In this document: in pieces, positions 16,789 to 25,008 of the stretch
How the letters are laid out: each line of letters starts with the position of its first letter
Position numbering within the stretch: the first letter of the stretch is position 1
From: Deltaproteobacteria bacterium
Lineage (GTDB): Bacteria > Desulfobacterota > Syntrophobacteria > BM002
Assembly (NCBI GenBank): GCA_020353215.1
Contig: CP070692.1
Location: 418,923 to 451,416 of the forward strand
Length of the DNA stretch: 32,494 nucleotides
Reading direction: 5' to 3'
Notes under the pieces: generated by a model
Seen by the model: only the letters and a program-made list of their open reading frames with translations
The model's database searches: none
Told to the model about the DNA's origin: nothing
Program-made: the position numbers and the translations under genes

Positions 16789-17043
16789 CTAGCGCAAAGC
16801 ACCTTCCCATTCACCTTCCTTCCAGCCGGCCGCGTCGGCAAGGTCATAGAGTACCCGGGCCGCCTTTTCGTCACGACGCTCGAAGGCTTGGTCGCGAACG
16901 AAGCTGTACATCTCGAGAGTGACCTCGTCTTTGCCGCTGGTCTTGGCAGACTTCTTTTCGAAGATGCAATACGATAGATAGGACTCGAAATCACTGACCG
17001 TGGGTTCTGTCTGGCATCTGTCGAAAAACCTTTTGAATTCCAT
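16789..17043 (-). CDS. Small protein of unknown function
   Basis: The 84-residue product begins MEFKRFFDRC. I chose the ATG at 17043 because AGGAGG lies four bases upstream, a near-ideal ribosome site; the frame stays open 28 codons further upstream, but that text looks non-coding. The protein is charged, probably all alpha-helical, has two Cys (C10, C26), and no signal or membrane segment. I do not recognise the family. It is flanked by repeats and a 500-base empty stretch, so it seems to be a single-gene unit. The strong ribosome site and coding-like composition support a real gene. Confidence 0.65.
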   Translation of the reverse strand: MEFKRFFDRCQTEPTVSDFESYLSYCIFEKKSAKTSGKDEVTLEMYSFVRDQAFERRDEKAARVLYDLADAAGWKEGEWEGALR

Positions 17044-17570
17044 GAAACCTCCTAATTGAGCGTTTCGCAATCTCTGCAACCTGGGTAAAGTAAAGGGTAT
17101 TTTGGAAGTCTGCACCTGATGCCCCACTGTTGGAACGATGGAAGGTTGGAATGTCGGGTGGCAGAAGAGGAAAAGGTCAAGTCCATTTTGATGGGTTTGA
17201 AACCTCCAGGCCCATCAATCCAGTATTGCATTATTCCCTCCGGGGCGTGGCAGATCATGGCCGGAGGCCAATTGGGCGAAGCCCCCAAATTCAGAACTCA
17301 CAGCCAATCGTTTCGCTTCAGCGAGTATAGCAAAAAGGCCGGTCTGTCTAAAGAAAAAACCGCTGAGCCATCAAGGCAGCAAACACTGAGCAACCGTCGT
17401 CGTCACAACCCAATCCGGCAAGGCGAGCGTGCCTGGCGAGACGGCTGTAGCTAGGACATCGTGTTTGCCGTCTGCTTTTGGCTCAAAAAGAGGTTCTTGC
17501 GAAATTTGCCTGGATGATCATCGATTTGCCATACCTTTTCCACCTTGCCCCACCAGCCCGGAACGACCCG
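17044..17570. other. Long intergenic stretch, no gene seen
   Basis: About 600 bases lie between the small gene and the HdrD-like gene. I see worn repeat-like text (for example GGAAGGTTGGAATGTCGGGTGG at 17140, and AATTGGGCGAAGCCCCCAAATTC near 17270) and no supported gene on either strand. Confidence 0.5.
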
Positions 17571-17605
17571 AAAAAAAGCCCCCGGTCTACAAAGACCAGG
17601 GGCTT
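17571..17605 (-). terminator. Rho-independent terminator of the HdrD-like gene
   Basis: On the minus strand AAGCCCC-t-GGTCT pairs with AGACC-g-GGGGCTT around a TTGT loop and runs into seven Ts. It lies about 40 bases after the stop at 17644 and closes the long minus-strand island. Confidence 0.9.
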
Positions 17606-17643
17606 GGATGCGATTTCAGTTGTTGGAAAGCTCTTGCTCCTGC

Positions 17644-18861
17644 TTACTCGTCCACTCCTTCGATCACCAGGGAGTCCGCCACCAACTCCCACAAATACTT
17701 AACCTCCAGATCCATCATGTCGTACTCTTGGCGCAGACTCTTCATGATCTGGTCGCGGCAGTTATGGCACGGAGCGATGAGCATTTCCGCCCCAGTATCT
17801 TTGATCTGCTTGACCTTCACCCGACCGTAGTAGATGCGCTCTTCAGCATAGGGCATGGCCCATGCGCCACCACCGGCACCACAACAGTAATTGTTGACCT
17901 TGGTGGGATAGGTGTCCACAAAATTCTCCACACACTGCTGCACGATCCAGCGCGGCTCCTCATAGTAGCCATGACCAAATGTCCTCTCACTCTTGCGTCC
18001 ATAGTTACAAGGATCATGATAGGTAGTCAGCTCAGGATGCTTGGATTTGTCCAGCTTGATGCGCCCCGTTTCAATGTACTCCTTCAACAGATCGTGCACG
18101 CTCAAAAACTTCACACCTTCATCAGCAAACCAATTCTGCAGACCAAGCCTGGTCGCAAAGTAGGCGTGGCCTCACTCCGGCAAGAGCAAATACTCGCATT
18201 CAAGACTCTTATAGTGCTCCACAATCCTTCTGACAACCTCTTTCATCGACTCGTCATCACCGGTAAAAAGACCCCAGTTCACACCCTCCCAGTTCTCCGA
18301 AGTGGTGGTCCAGGACTCTTTGGCCGCGTAGAAAATCTTCCACCAGAAAAACATGTCCTCCGGCTCGGCAAACGGCTCCTTGGAGTTGATGGTCACCAAA
18401 ATCCTGGCACCCTTGTCGTCCACTGGCACCCTGAAACCCGGCAACTCCTCTGCCAGCTCAACACCCAAGTCCTCCAGCAAAAAAAGATAGTCCTCCTTGG
18501 GAATGCCCACATTGTTGCCCGATTTCAAACACTGTACCACACCTTTGTGCAACACCCCAGGAACCTTGTCCCGCTCACGGTGCGTCCGGGCCGAACGCAT
18601 CATCTTCAAAAGATCAATGCTCATGGGACAACCGTGCTCACATCTGGCACACAGCGTACAGATCCACGGAAAACGAGAATCAATGAGCTCCTGATCCAGT
18701 CCCAACAGCGCCATGCGCACTGCCTTGCGCATGTCCATGCCATCCACTCCGGTGACCGGACAACCCCCGGCACAGGTCCCGCAGGTCAAACATAGATCCG
18801 GATACTCACCGGCCAACTTCCTCTTCTCTCGCTTGCTGAGTACCAATGGCTCAGATTGCAT
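17644..18861 (-). CDS. HdrD/TmcB-like Fe-S oxidoreductase, selenoprotein (UGA = Sec230)
   Basis: The reading frame runs through an in-frame TGA at 18174-18172 and gives 405 residues if UGA is selenocysteine. The N-terminal HdrC-like part has two [4Fe-4S] motifs, C24-x2-C27-x2-C30-x3-C34-P and C68-x2-C71-x2-C74-x3-C78-P. The C-terminal HdrB/HdrD-like part starts at L-P-E-U-G-H-A, where DsrK/HdrD relatives have E-C-G-H-A, and continues with YHDPCN, the CCG motif NYCCGAGGG and APCHNC. This is one CCG cysteine-rich domain of the type that binds a special [4Fe-4S] site for thiol/disulfide chemistry. AAGGAGGAG precedes the ATG at 18861. It lies 74 bases after purH and closes the operon. The protein is cytoplasmic; partner and substrate are unknown, with a second copy of Hdr electron entry to HdrA-MvhD one possibility. 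Confidence 0.9.
18141..18174 (-). promoter_or_regulatory. UGA codon and SECIS-like hairpin in the HdrD-like gene
   Basis: The UGA is at 18174-18172. After 22 bases comes the loop GGCT (18149-18146), closed by a perfect 5-bp stem GACCA/TGGTC, extendable by GC/GC past one bulged T. A loop 16-37 bases after UGA with G in the first two positions fits the bacterial SECIS model. Confidence 0.75.
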
Positions 18862-18935
18862 CAGACTCCTCCTTGCTTGTTACTCTAGTCGGAGAAAACA
18901 CTCCGGTTGCGCTCGACCAACCCCGCGGGAATGCT

Positions 18936-19541
18936 CTAGTCGGGTGAGTCTATTCCCTCTAAATAACGGGTGATGGCACCGTCATACTCGTGGGTAAGCT
19001 GAAAAACCTTTTTGGCCAGACGAAAGCGAGTCTCAAGGCTGAGTTGACCCTCTTTTGCTTTCATCTCCTCGATGACGGACTTATAGTCTCCCGGGTCCAC
19101 CACCACGGCCACATCTTGGTAGTTTTTCGCTGCAGCCCGAAGCATGGTTGGGCCGCCGATGTCAATATTCTCTATGGCATCCTCCAAGGTACAACCCTCT
19201 CGGTCCACTGTTTTTTCGAAGGCATAGAGATTTCCCACCACCAGGTCAATGACTTTCAGATGGTGAGAGGCCATGGTTTTCATATGTTCGGGATTGTCCC
19301 GCTTGGCCAGAATACCGGCGTGCACCTTGGGATGCAGGGTCTTCACCCGACCATCCAACATCTCGGGAAATCCGGTGAAATCGGAAACATCTTGGACTGT
19401 TAGCCCGGCCTCTTTGAGCTGACGTGCCGTACCGCCTGTGGAAAGAATCTCCACCCCGAACTCTTGGAGGCTCTGGGCAAAGGAAACCAGACCCGATTTG
19501 TCCGTAACGCTTAGAATAGCCCGCTGGATCTTCCGCTCCAT
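18936..19541 (-). CDS. purH: IMP cyclohydrolase (PurH N-terminal domain only)
   Basis: The 201-residue protein is the MGS-like IMP cyclohydrolase half of PurH, which closes FAICAR to IMP. Motifs are [14 protein letters not shown] at about 10-23, STGGTARQL at about 37-45, [22 protein letters not shown] at about 58-79, NLYAFEKTV at about 107-115 and [18 protein letters not shown] at about 124-141. The usual C-terminal AICAR formyltransferase half (about 300 residues) is absent; the frame ends cleanly at a stop. Either a separate formyltransferase gene lies elsewhere or another enzyme replaces it, which makes sense beside a 10-formyl-THF-producing pathway. I chose the ATG at 19541, after GGGGAGGAAG, over one 12 codons upstream. 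Confidence 0.93.
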   Translation of the reverse strand: MERKIQRAILSVTDKSGLVSFAQSLQEFGVEILSTGGTARQLKEAGLTVQDVSDFTGFPEMLDGRVKTLHPKVHAGILAKRDNPEHMKTMASHHLKVIDLVVGNLYAFEKTVDREGCTLEDAIENIDIGGPTMLRAAAKNYQDVAVVVDPGDYKSVIEEMKAKEGQLSLETRFRLAKKVFQLTHEYDGAITRYLEGIDSPD

Positions 19542-19713
19542 AGTCTTCCTCCCCCTCTTTTGGTAAGCGGTAGACAATAAGGAGTAAGTAGTGAGAACTG
19601 CAAACTGTCAACCGATCTCCTGACTGAAAAGAATAGCCCGCTCTTCCGGAGATGTCGTCTGCCTTTCTGGACGGTCTGCCTGCTGCCCAGTGACTACTGC
19701 TTACTCATCGACC

Positions 19714-20472
19714 TTACACGAGGAGTTTCGCGAATATCTCATTGGCTGCTTGGAGAGCTACAGACTCTTCGGGCAGCTCAACAGTAGGCTTCCCTTCCAG
19801 GTCAAACTGGTAAATGAGGTCGTCTTCAGGGATGGTGCTTACCGAATCGGGTCCGAAGGTCTCGGTCTCCTTGGCGACTAGAGTCCCCAGCTTATCCCGA
19901 TATTGGTTGACCAGGAGGTACTTCCGAGCCACTCGCATGCCAAGTTCATCCACCAAGTCATATATTCTTCGGGCCGAAAGGATCCCCCGTCGGCTAGGGT
20001 CGCTCACAACCAAAAGCAGATCGATAGCCTTGGTGGTAAGGCGACTAAAGTGTTCCATTCCTGCTTCGTTGTCCACCACCAAATACGGGTAATTATGCAT
20101 CAACCGTTCGATGAACTTGCTGAGCAGATTGTTGGCCGCACAGTAGCATCCTGGCCCCTCCGGCCGGCCCATTACGATGAGGTCGAAGCCATTAGCCTCC
20201 ACTAAGGCTTGCTCAACCTTCATCTCCATGAAGATATCTTTGGTCATGCCTACCGGGACATCCTTTTTCATCATCTCTCTGGCCTCACCCAGGGTATCTT
20301 CTACGGTGAGGCCCAGGACCTCGTTCAAGTTAGTGTTTGAATCGGCATCAACCGCCAGAATTGGAGTCATCTCTCTTTCTTTGAGAAAGCGGACCAATAA
20401 ACCGGCAAGCGTTGTTTTGCCTGTCCCGCCTTTGCCAGCCATGGCTATTGTATAGCCTCGCTTTTTATTCAT
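19714..20472 (-). CDS. cooC: CooC-type nickel-insertion ATPase for CO dehydrogenase
   Basis: The 252-residue protein is a MinD/ParA-like P-loop ATPase. It has the deviant Walker A GKGGTGKT with K14 and K19, DADSN at about 42-46, and GPGCYCAANNLL with the CxC pair C109/C111 that binds metal in CooC. VVDNEAGMEHFSR and VSDPSRRGI are also CooC-typical. CooC/AcsF proteins help load nickel into the C-cluster of CO dehydrogenase. No CODH/ACS gene is in the window, but FolD, Fhs and MetVF nearby fit a CODH/ACS-dependent pathway. I chose the ATG at 20472, with GGAG five bases before it. It follows the cytochrome gene by 48 bases. Confidence 0.9.
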   Translation of the reverse strand: MNKKRGYTIAMAGKGGTGKTTLAGLLVRFLKEREMTPILAVDADSNTNLNEVLGLTVEDTLGEAREMMKKDVPVGMTKDIFMEMKVEQALVEANGFDLIVMGRPEGPGCYCAANNLLSKFIERLMHNYPYLVVDNEAGMEHFSRLTTKAIDLLLVVSDPSRRGILSARRIYDLVDELGMRVARKYLLVNQYRDKLGTLVAKETETFGPDSVSTIPEDDLIYQFDLEGKPTVELPEESVALQAANEIFAKLLV

Positions 20473-20520
20473 CGCTACTCCAGTACTCCACAAAGATCGA
20501 AGGGCAGGTACGGACTGCGA

Positions 20521-20976
20521 TCAGCTCTGGATAGCTTTCTTCTTGGGATGGCAACCGCCGCAGGTAACGGACCCGGCCTTTCGGTTTTCCTTCTTCAACT
20601 GGCGATGGCACCCCATGCACATACGGTGGTAGGCCTGCTGTAGAGTCCTCTCGGTGGGATCCAGCTCCACCGCAAATCGAAAGCCAGGCTCAGTCTTGTG
20701 GCAGTCGGAACACTTGATGCCTGCAGCGTCTTCTTCCAGTTCGGCCTCGTCCACCACGTTTTCTCCACCCTGAAACCGATGATGGCAACTGCTACATTCG
20801 ATCTCGGCATCCATGTGTTGCACATGGGGAAAATCAACCGCGGGTCGGCTACGACTGGTGAATACGGACTGATCATCCAGCACGATATCGTCCGGCTGAG
20901 CGTCCAGGTTTACTGTCCATAAGAGAGTTCCTATAGTGAAAATCACCATCCAGCCCAGAAAACGGCCCCATCGCAT
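20521..20976 (-). CDS. tmcA: Periplasmic tetraheme cytochrome c3 (TmcA-like)
   Basis: The 151-residue precursor has a signal peptide (about 1-26, MRWGRFLGWMVIF...LDA). It has four CxxCH heme motifs (C61-C64-H65, C89-C92-H93, C120-C123-H124, C139-C142-H143) and four further His (H51, H54, H66, H117) able to serve as distal ligands. This gives bis-His tetraheme class III cytochrome c. It carries electrons in the periplasm of sulfate reducers, typically between hydrogenase or formate dehydrogenase and membrane complexes. It lies directly after an HdrD-like gene and a cytochrome b gene, as in the Tmc complex, so I read it as TmcA. The start at 20976 is chosen because GGAG precedes it and the signal peptide begins there. 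Confidence 0.9.
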   Translation of the reverse strand: MRWGRFLGWMVIFTIGTLLWTVNLDAQPDDIVLDDQSVFTSRSRPAVDFPHVQHMDAEIECSSCHHRFQGGENVVDEAELEEDAAGIKCSDCHKTEPGFRFAVELDPTERTLQQAYHRMCMGCHRQLKKENRKAGSVTCGGCHPKKKAIQS

Positions 20977-21042
20977 GGTTTTTCTCCTGGTTGTGGCGGT
21001 GTAAAAAGCCTGGAGCAGTCCCACACGCCCCAGTGTCGCTTC

Positions 21043-22332
21043 TTACTCTTCGTCCTCATCCTTTGCTTTGAGCTCTTCTGGAACAATCAAGGCCTCCTCA
21101 AACATCTCTTTGAAAGAGAGCACCTTGATGCCCAACTCATATTCTTTGTTCAAGTCCCTAATCTGATCGTAACAATTGTGACACGGGGTGATGCAAATGC
21201 TCGCCCCGGTGGCCCGGATTTGTTCTGCTTTCACCTTGCCGGATCTTATTCGCCTTTCCCTGAAAGCTCCGGCCATGGGAATGGCGCCGCCGCCACCACC
21301 ACAGCAAAAATTATAGTCACCGTGCGGCTCCATTTCCTTGAAATCCTCACAAAGGTACTTAATGATCTCCCGGGCATCACGGCCACAGCCTCCATTGCGG
21401 CTGACATTGCAGGGATCCTGGTAAGTGCAGCGCTCATCTGCAAAGACACTCTTGTCCAGCTTCAATCGTCCTTCGCGCAAATATTCGGCAAATAGCGTCA
21501 CGCTGTGCACCACCTCAAACTTGTGGTCCCGTCCCAACCAGACAGGCGCTTCAAACTGAAGCGCACGCAGGGCGTGTCCTCATTCAGTTATGGCGACGCG
21601 TTTCACCTCCAGTTCCTCGGCCGCGTCGCGAACCAGTTGGGAGACATAACCTGCAGCTTTCAGATCACCGGCAAACATGGCGAGATTGGTATCATCCCAG
21701 CCTTTGGTGGACATGGTCCAGTCTTCGCCAGCCAGATAAAAAACCATGGCCGCCTGGGAGATATCCATGGGATAGAACTTGGGCTCCCTGGCATTGACCG
21801 TGTAGAGGACATTGGCTCCCTTCTTGTCGATGGGAATAGTGGCACCAGGGAGTTCTTCCTGGAGTTCCTCCTCCATCCACTGCAGGGTATCGACCCAGTC
21901 CTCTTCGGTTATCTCCATCTGATTGCCATGCTCGTAATAACTCTCAATGGTCTTTACGAGGTTTTTAGGCACCTTGCCCTGGGACACGCAAAGACCACGG
22001 CCCGTGCTGGTTATCGTTGCGATGTCGATGCCGAAGGGGCAGAACATGGTGCAGCGCCTACACATGGTGCACTCGCCATAGACCGTCCAGTAGAAGTCTT
22101 CCATCCACTTCTCATCTATCTTGTCTTTCTTCTTGAAAGCTTCCAGCACCTTCTTGCCCTTGACTGCCGGAATCAGCTTGGGATCCCCATCAGCGGCGAG
22201 ATAGAAATGGCAGGTGTCTGCACAAAGACCGCAATGGGCACAAATTTCCAACCACATCTTGAGGCGAGCATTCGTCTTTTCCTCAACGGCTTTCTTGAAA
22301 ACCTGGGGATCAAAGCCTGCTTTCTCCGCCAT
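21043..22332 (-). CDS. tmcB: TmcB/HdrD-like Fe-S protein, selenoprotein (UGA = Sec251)
   Basis: The frame passes through TGA at 21582-21580 and gives 429 residues with selenocysteine. N-terminal [4Fe-4S] motifs are C31-x2-C34-x2-C37-x3-C41 and C88-x2-C91-x2-C94-x3-C98-P. The Sec sits in I-T-E-U-G-H-A-L, where relatives have E-C-G-H-A. A single CCG domain follows (YQDPCN, NFCCGGGGGA, TPCHNC). This is the HdrD/DsrK-like catalytic subunit of a membrane complex, expected on the cytoplasmic side and bound to the cytochrome b encoded 49 bases upstream. The tetraheme cytochrome gene follows 66 bases downstream. GAGGAGG lies five bases before the ATG. A standard annotation would split it into two ORFs of 250 and 164 residues. 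Confidence 0.9.
21546..21582 (-). promoter_or_regulatory. UGA codon and SECIS-like hairpin in tmcB
   Basis: The UGA is at 21582-21580. After 22 bases comes the loop AGTTT (21557-21553), closed by a perfect 7-bp stem GCGCTTC/GAAGCGC. G is the second loop base. Position and shape fit a bacterial SECIS, and the UGA-to-loop distance equals that of the paralogue near 18.1 kb. Confidence 0.82.
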
Positions 22333-22381
22333 CTGATCCTCCTCAAAAAGATAGGTTCACCCAGCAGCAGTGGTCCTGGCG

Positions 22382-23032
22382 TTACCAGGACGGAGCACTC
22401 CGCCTGCCGAATTCCATTCCGGTCACTGCCCTAGAGAAGAAAAACATTAGAAAATGGCTCAACTTGGTGAAGGGAATGACAACCAACATGAGTTCGCCAA
22501 AAAACATGTGCAGGATTATGACCGTCTGATAGTCAAAGTACTGGTGGTAGGCCAAGTAACCGGTGATGAACGGAGCCAAGGTGACCGCCAGCAGGATGTA
22601 GTCAGCCGCATTGGTCACAATACGCACATGGGGCAAAACCACCCGGCGTACCGCAAAAAAGAGACCGCAGCCGATGGTGATAAGGGTCATGTAGTCGGCA
22701 ACCGTCTCAGGAAGAGACCACCAGCTAATCTCCCAGGACTCGTACCAAAGAACCGCATGTGCCAGCAAAAAAAGCGGCGTCACAATTAGGCAAAAGTGAA
22801 AGACAAAACCGACAAAGGTGACAATGGGATTTTTCTTGGCGGTCTCATTGAGGGGGATAATCCAGTGCAAGATGGAGAGCCAGAGCCATTTCCAACTGAA
22901 AAAGCGGTAAATGGGTTTGTCCTTTTTCTGGCTCAACTGCACAAAGAGGACAACCCGCACCACCATACCACCAACAAATACCCCAAAAGCCAACCAGAGC
23001 AGGGGGCCCCGCAACAATTCGTACAGGCTCAT
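22382..23032 (-). CDS. tmcC: NarI/DsrM-like cytochrome b membrane subunit (TmcC-like)
   Basis: The 216-residue protein has about five membrane helices (about 10-31, 70-97, 111-130, 142-162, 171-200). His residues placed to ligate b hemes include H79, H92, H175 and H193. It belongs to the NarI/DsrM/HdrE-like quinone or heme subunit group. By order (cytochrome b, HdrD-like, cytochrome c3) it is the TmcC-type anchor that would pass electrons through the membrane between the c3 and the cytoplasmic Fe-S subunit. GAGGAG lies seven bases before the ATG. A TmcD counterpart was not seen. DsrM or HdrE are alternative names but fit the context less well. Confidence 0.85.
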   Translation of the reverse strand: MSLYELLRGPLLWLAFGVFVGGMVVRVVLFVQLSQKKDKPIYRFFSWKWLWLSILHWIIPLNETAKKNPIVTFVGFVFHFCLIVTPLFLLAHAVLWYESWEISWWSLPETVADYMTLITIGCGLFFAVRRVVLPHVRIVTNAADYILLAVTLAPFITGYLAYHQYFDYQTVIILHMFFGELMLVVIPFTKLSHFLMFFFSRAVTGMEFGRRSAPSW

Positions 23033-23058
23033 GGGATTCTCCTCTTTTCTTTTGTTTG

Positions 23059-23069
23059 ATTATAGTATA
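23059..23069 (-). promoter_or_regulatory. Possible -10 region for the tmc genes
   Basis: The minus strand reads TATACTATAAT about 30 bases before the tmcC ATG, two overlapping -10-like hexamers. No clear -35 is seen, and the distance leaves only a short leader. The gap 23033-23288 holds no gene. Confidence 0.3.
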
Positions 23070-23288
23070 GCCATCAAAAAGGGCAGCATGTGAAAGATTT
23101 ATCAAGTCTTAACACAAACAATTGTTGGTCCTCTGCCAGCTGCAAATGCTCCAACCGCTTGGTGCGGCCGTGGCAAGCGAAATTCAGGGTTCGTTAGCAC
23201 CGAAGCAAGGCCTCTGGTCAAGATTGGGCACCAGAAATCTTGTCCGGTATCGATTCCCACGGAACGGATGCTGAGTCCCCCTTCTTAC

Positions 23289-24215
23289 TTATGACACCTC
23301 CGGCCGGGGCAGTAGGCCAGCACCGGTGACGATCTCTTCCACCTTTTCTTCCCACTCGATGGCCATAACGTGGACACCGGAGATGCCTTTCATTTCCTTC
23401 ATTTCCTGGATCTGCTCGATGGCTATCTTGATGCCCTCCGCACCCTGCTCCTTCTTCTCGACACCTTTCAGGCGAGCGATGTACTCTTCGGGGACATCGA
23501 GGCCGGGCACGAATTTTTGCATATAGCGAGCCATACCCACGGATTTCAATGGGGTGATTCCCGCCATGATATAGCACTTTTCCGTGAGTCCCAGATCGTT
23601 GGCCTGCTGCATCCAGGTGCGGAACTTATCCATATTATAAATGCACTGGCTCTGGATGAAGTCTACCCCAGCCTCAATTTTCTTGGCCAGACGAGTTACC
23701 CGGAAATCAAAAGGATCGGCGAAAGGGTTCGCAGCGGCCCCAATGAAGAAGTGGGGCACACCCTCCAGTTCATGTTCGTTAATGAGCTTACCCTCGTCCC
23801 GCATTTTCTTACACGTCGCGATCAACTGCATGGAGTCGATATCAAAGACGTTTTTGGCCTGGGGGTGATCACCGAACTTCTGGTGGTCACCGGAGAGGCA
23901 GAGCACATTCTTGATACCCAGGGCCGAAGCCCCCAGCAAGTCAGCCTGGATGGCTAGCCGGTTACGATCCCTGCAGACCATCTGCAAGTTGGGTTCAAGG
24001 CCCATATCCAACAAGAGGCGGCAAACCGCCATACTCGCCATCCTTACCACTGCGGTCTGGTTGTCAGTGACATTGACCGAGTCCACCAGGCCTACGAGAT
24101 ACTGGCCCTTTTCTTTAATAACCTCTGCGTCCGCACCCCGGGGCGGCCCCAGTTCACCGGTAACCGCAAAGTGGCCCGCGGCAAAGACCCTCTCCAAGTT
24201 GCTTTGAGCTTTCAT
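23289..24215 (-). CDS. metF: Methylenetetrahydrofolate reductase
   Basis: The 308-residue TIM-barrel flavoprotein reduces methylene-THF to methyl-THF. Visible motifs are VTGELGPPRGAD at about 17-28, DSVNVTDNQTAVVRMAS at about 44-60, LCLSGDH at about 104-110, GAAANPF at about 157-163, DFIQSQCIYN at about 183-192 and IMAGITPLKS at about 213-222. The start at 24215 is taken because its ATG overlaps the metV stop (ATGA), a typical translational coupling; an upstream in-frame ATG would intrude 60 bases into metV. MetF with MetV, HdrA and MvhD forms an electron-transfer complex in acetogens such as Moorella, and the same set is found here. Confidence 0.95.
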   Translation of the reverse strand: MKAQSNLERVFAAGHFAVTGELGPPRGADAEVIKEKGQYLVGLVDSVNVTDNQTAVVRMASMAVCRLLLDMGLEPNLQMVCRDRNRLAIQADLLGASALGIKNVLCLSGDHQKFGDHPQAKNVFDIDSMQLIATCKKMRDEGKLINEHELEGVPHFFIGAAANPFADPFDFRVTRLAKKIEAGVDFIQSQCIYNMDKFRTWMQQANDLGLTEKCYIMAGITPLKSVGMARYMQKFVPGLDVPEEYIARLKGVEKKEQGAEGIKIAIEQIQEMKEMKGISGVHVMAIEWEEKVEEIVTGAGLLPRPEVS

Positions 24216-24886
24216 TGCTTTAGATCCTCCCTGACTATCTTGCGAGGTCCACCGTCGCGGCTGGTAGTCCAATCTTTGAACATTACCACGTTGGCCATCT
24301 TGTCCAACTGTCCCAGACGGTTCATCCGATCATAGATAAGATGCCAAACGCAGTCTGTCTCTGGACTGATCTCACACTTCCCTCCAGAGGAACCACCGCA
24401 GGGCCCGTTCAGCAGGCTCTTGGCACAGCGGGCGATGGGGCAAAGAGCGCCGAAGTTATGGATGCCGCACGCCCCGCAGGCCTGACAGAACTCAGCCCAC
24501 ACCCCGTGCTCTAAAGACCCCCCGATAAAAGTCGTATTGAGCGCAGGGAAGACCAATAGATCTTCGTAACGCGCGGCAATATATTGTGGACCCACACTGC
24601 AGGCCATGGACACCACGGCATCGTAGCTGTTGTTGTTGATCGGCTCTTCCAACTGGTCAATGTATTCCGGATCGCACTGGCGCTCCAATGTGACTTCGTC
24701 AATCTGAATCTCCCGTCCCTCTTTCTTTCGAGCAATCTTTAGGGCCGAGGCCAGGATACCCACTTCCTTTTGTCCTCCCGCATTACAGACAGTGACACAG
24801 CCTTTGCAACCGGTGAGCAAGATCTTGTCGAAATCTGCCACCATTGCCAGAATCTCTTCAATCGGTTTGCTTTCCCCAACAACCAT
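24212..24886 (-). CDS. metV: MetV, Fe-S/zinc partner subunit of MetF
   Basis: The 224-residue protein is the MTHFR_C/MetV family. It is rich in Cys: C27-x2-C30-x3-C34 (GCKGCVTVC), then the block FCQACGAC..CPIARCAK..GPCGG at about 133-164, and further Cys near 172 and 179. In Moorella, MetV binds zinc and Fe-S clusters and passes electrons to MetF. It lies 122 bases after mvhD and overlaps metF by four bases. AAGGAGGG precedes the ATG at 24886. This gene is the hallmark of a ferredoxin- or Hdr-linked methylene-THF reductase. Confidence 0.93.
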   Translation of the reverse strand: MVVGESKPIEEILAMVADFDKILLTGCKGCVTVCNAGGQKEVGILASALKIARKKEGREIQIDEVTLERQCDPEYIDQLEEPINNNSYDAVVSMACSVGPQYIAARYEDLLVFPALNTTFIGGSLEHGVWAEFCQACGACGIHNFGALCPIARCAKSLLNGPCGGSSGGKCEISPETDCVWHLIYDRMNRLGQLDKMANVVMFKDWTTSRDGGPRKIVREDLKQ

Positions 24887-24905
24887 GGGTTGTCCCTCCT
24901 TGCCA

Positions 24906-24922
24906 CCACCTCTTTGAGGTGG
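24906..24922 (-). other. Short stable hairpin before the metV ribosome site
   Basis: CCACCTC-TTT-GAGGTGG is a perfect 7-bp stem with a 3-base loop, ending about 10 bases before the metV ribosome site. It has no T-run, so it is not a terminator; it may protect or tune the metVF message. Confidence 0.5.
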
Positions 24923-25008
24923 CGATTCTCAACTTGAATTTTCCTATATGCTGAAAGATCTCAACGCTTCTCGGGAGCAGATGCGTTGTTGCTGGTGCCA
25001 ACTTGGGT

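Noticed and set aside
18115..18174. Reading the HdrD-like gene as two ORFs or a pseudogene cut by a stop
   Set aside because: The frame is unchanged on both sides, the UGA sits at a conserved Cys, and a SECIS-like hairpin follows; the same occurs in two further genes nearby.
17545..18795. 416-codon plus-strand ORF rich in His
   Set aside because: Antisense shadow of the HdrD-like selenoprotein gene; composition mirrors the other strand.
21538..21582. Frameshift or sequencing error in tmcB
   Set aside because: No frame change is needed to continue the family alignment; only UGA recoding is required.
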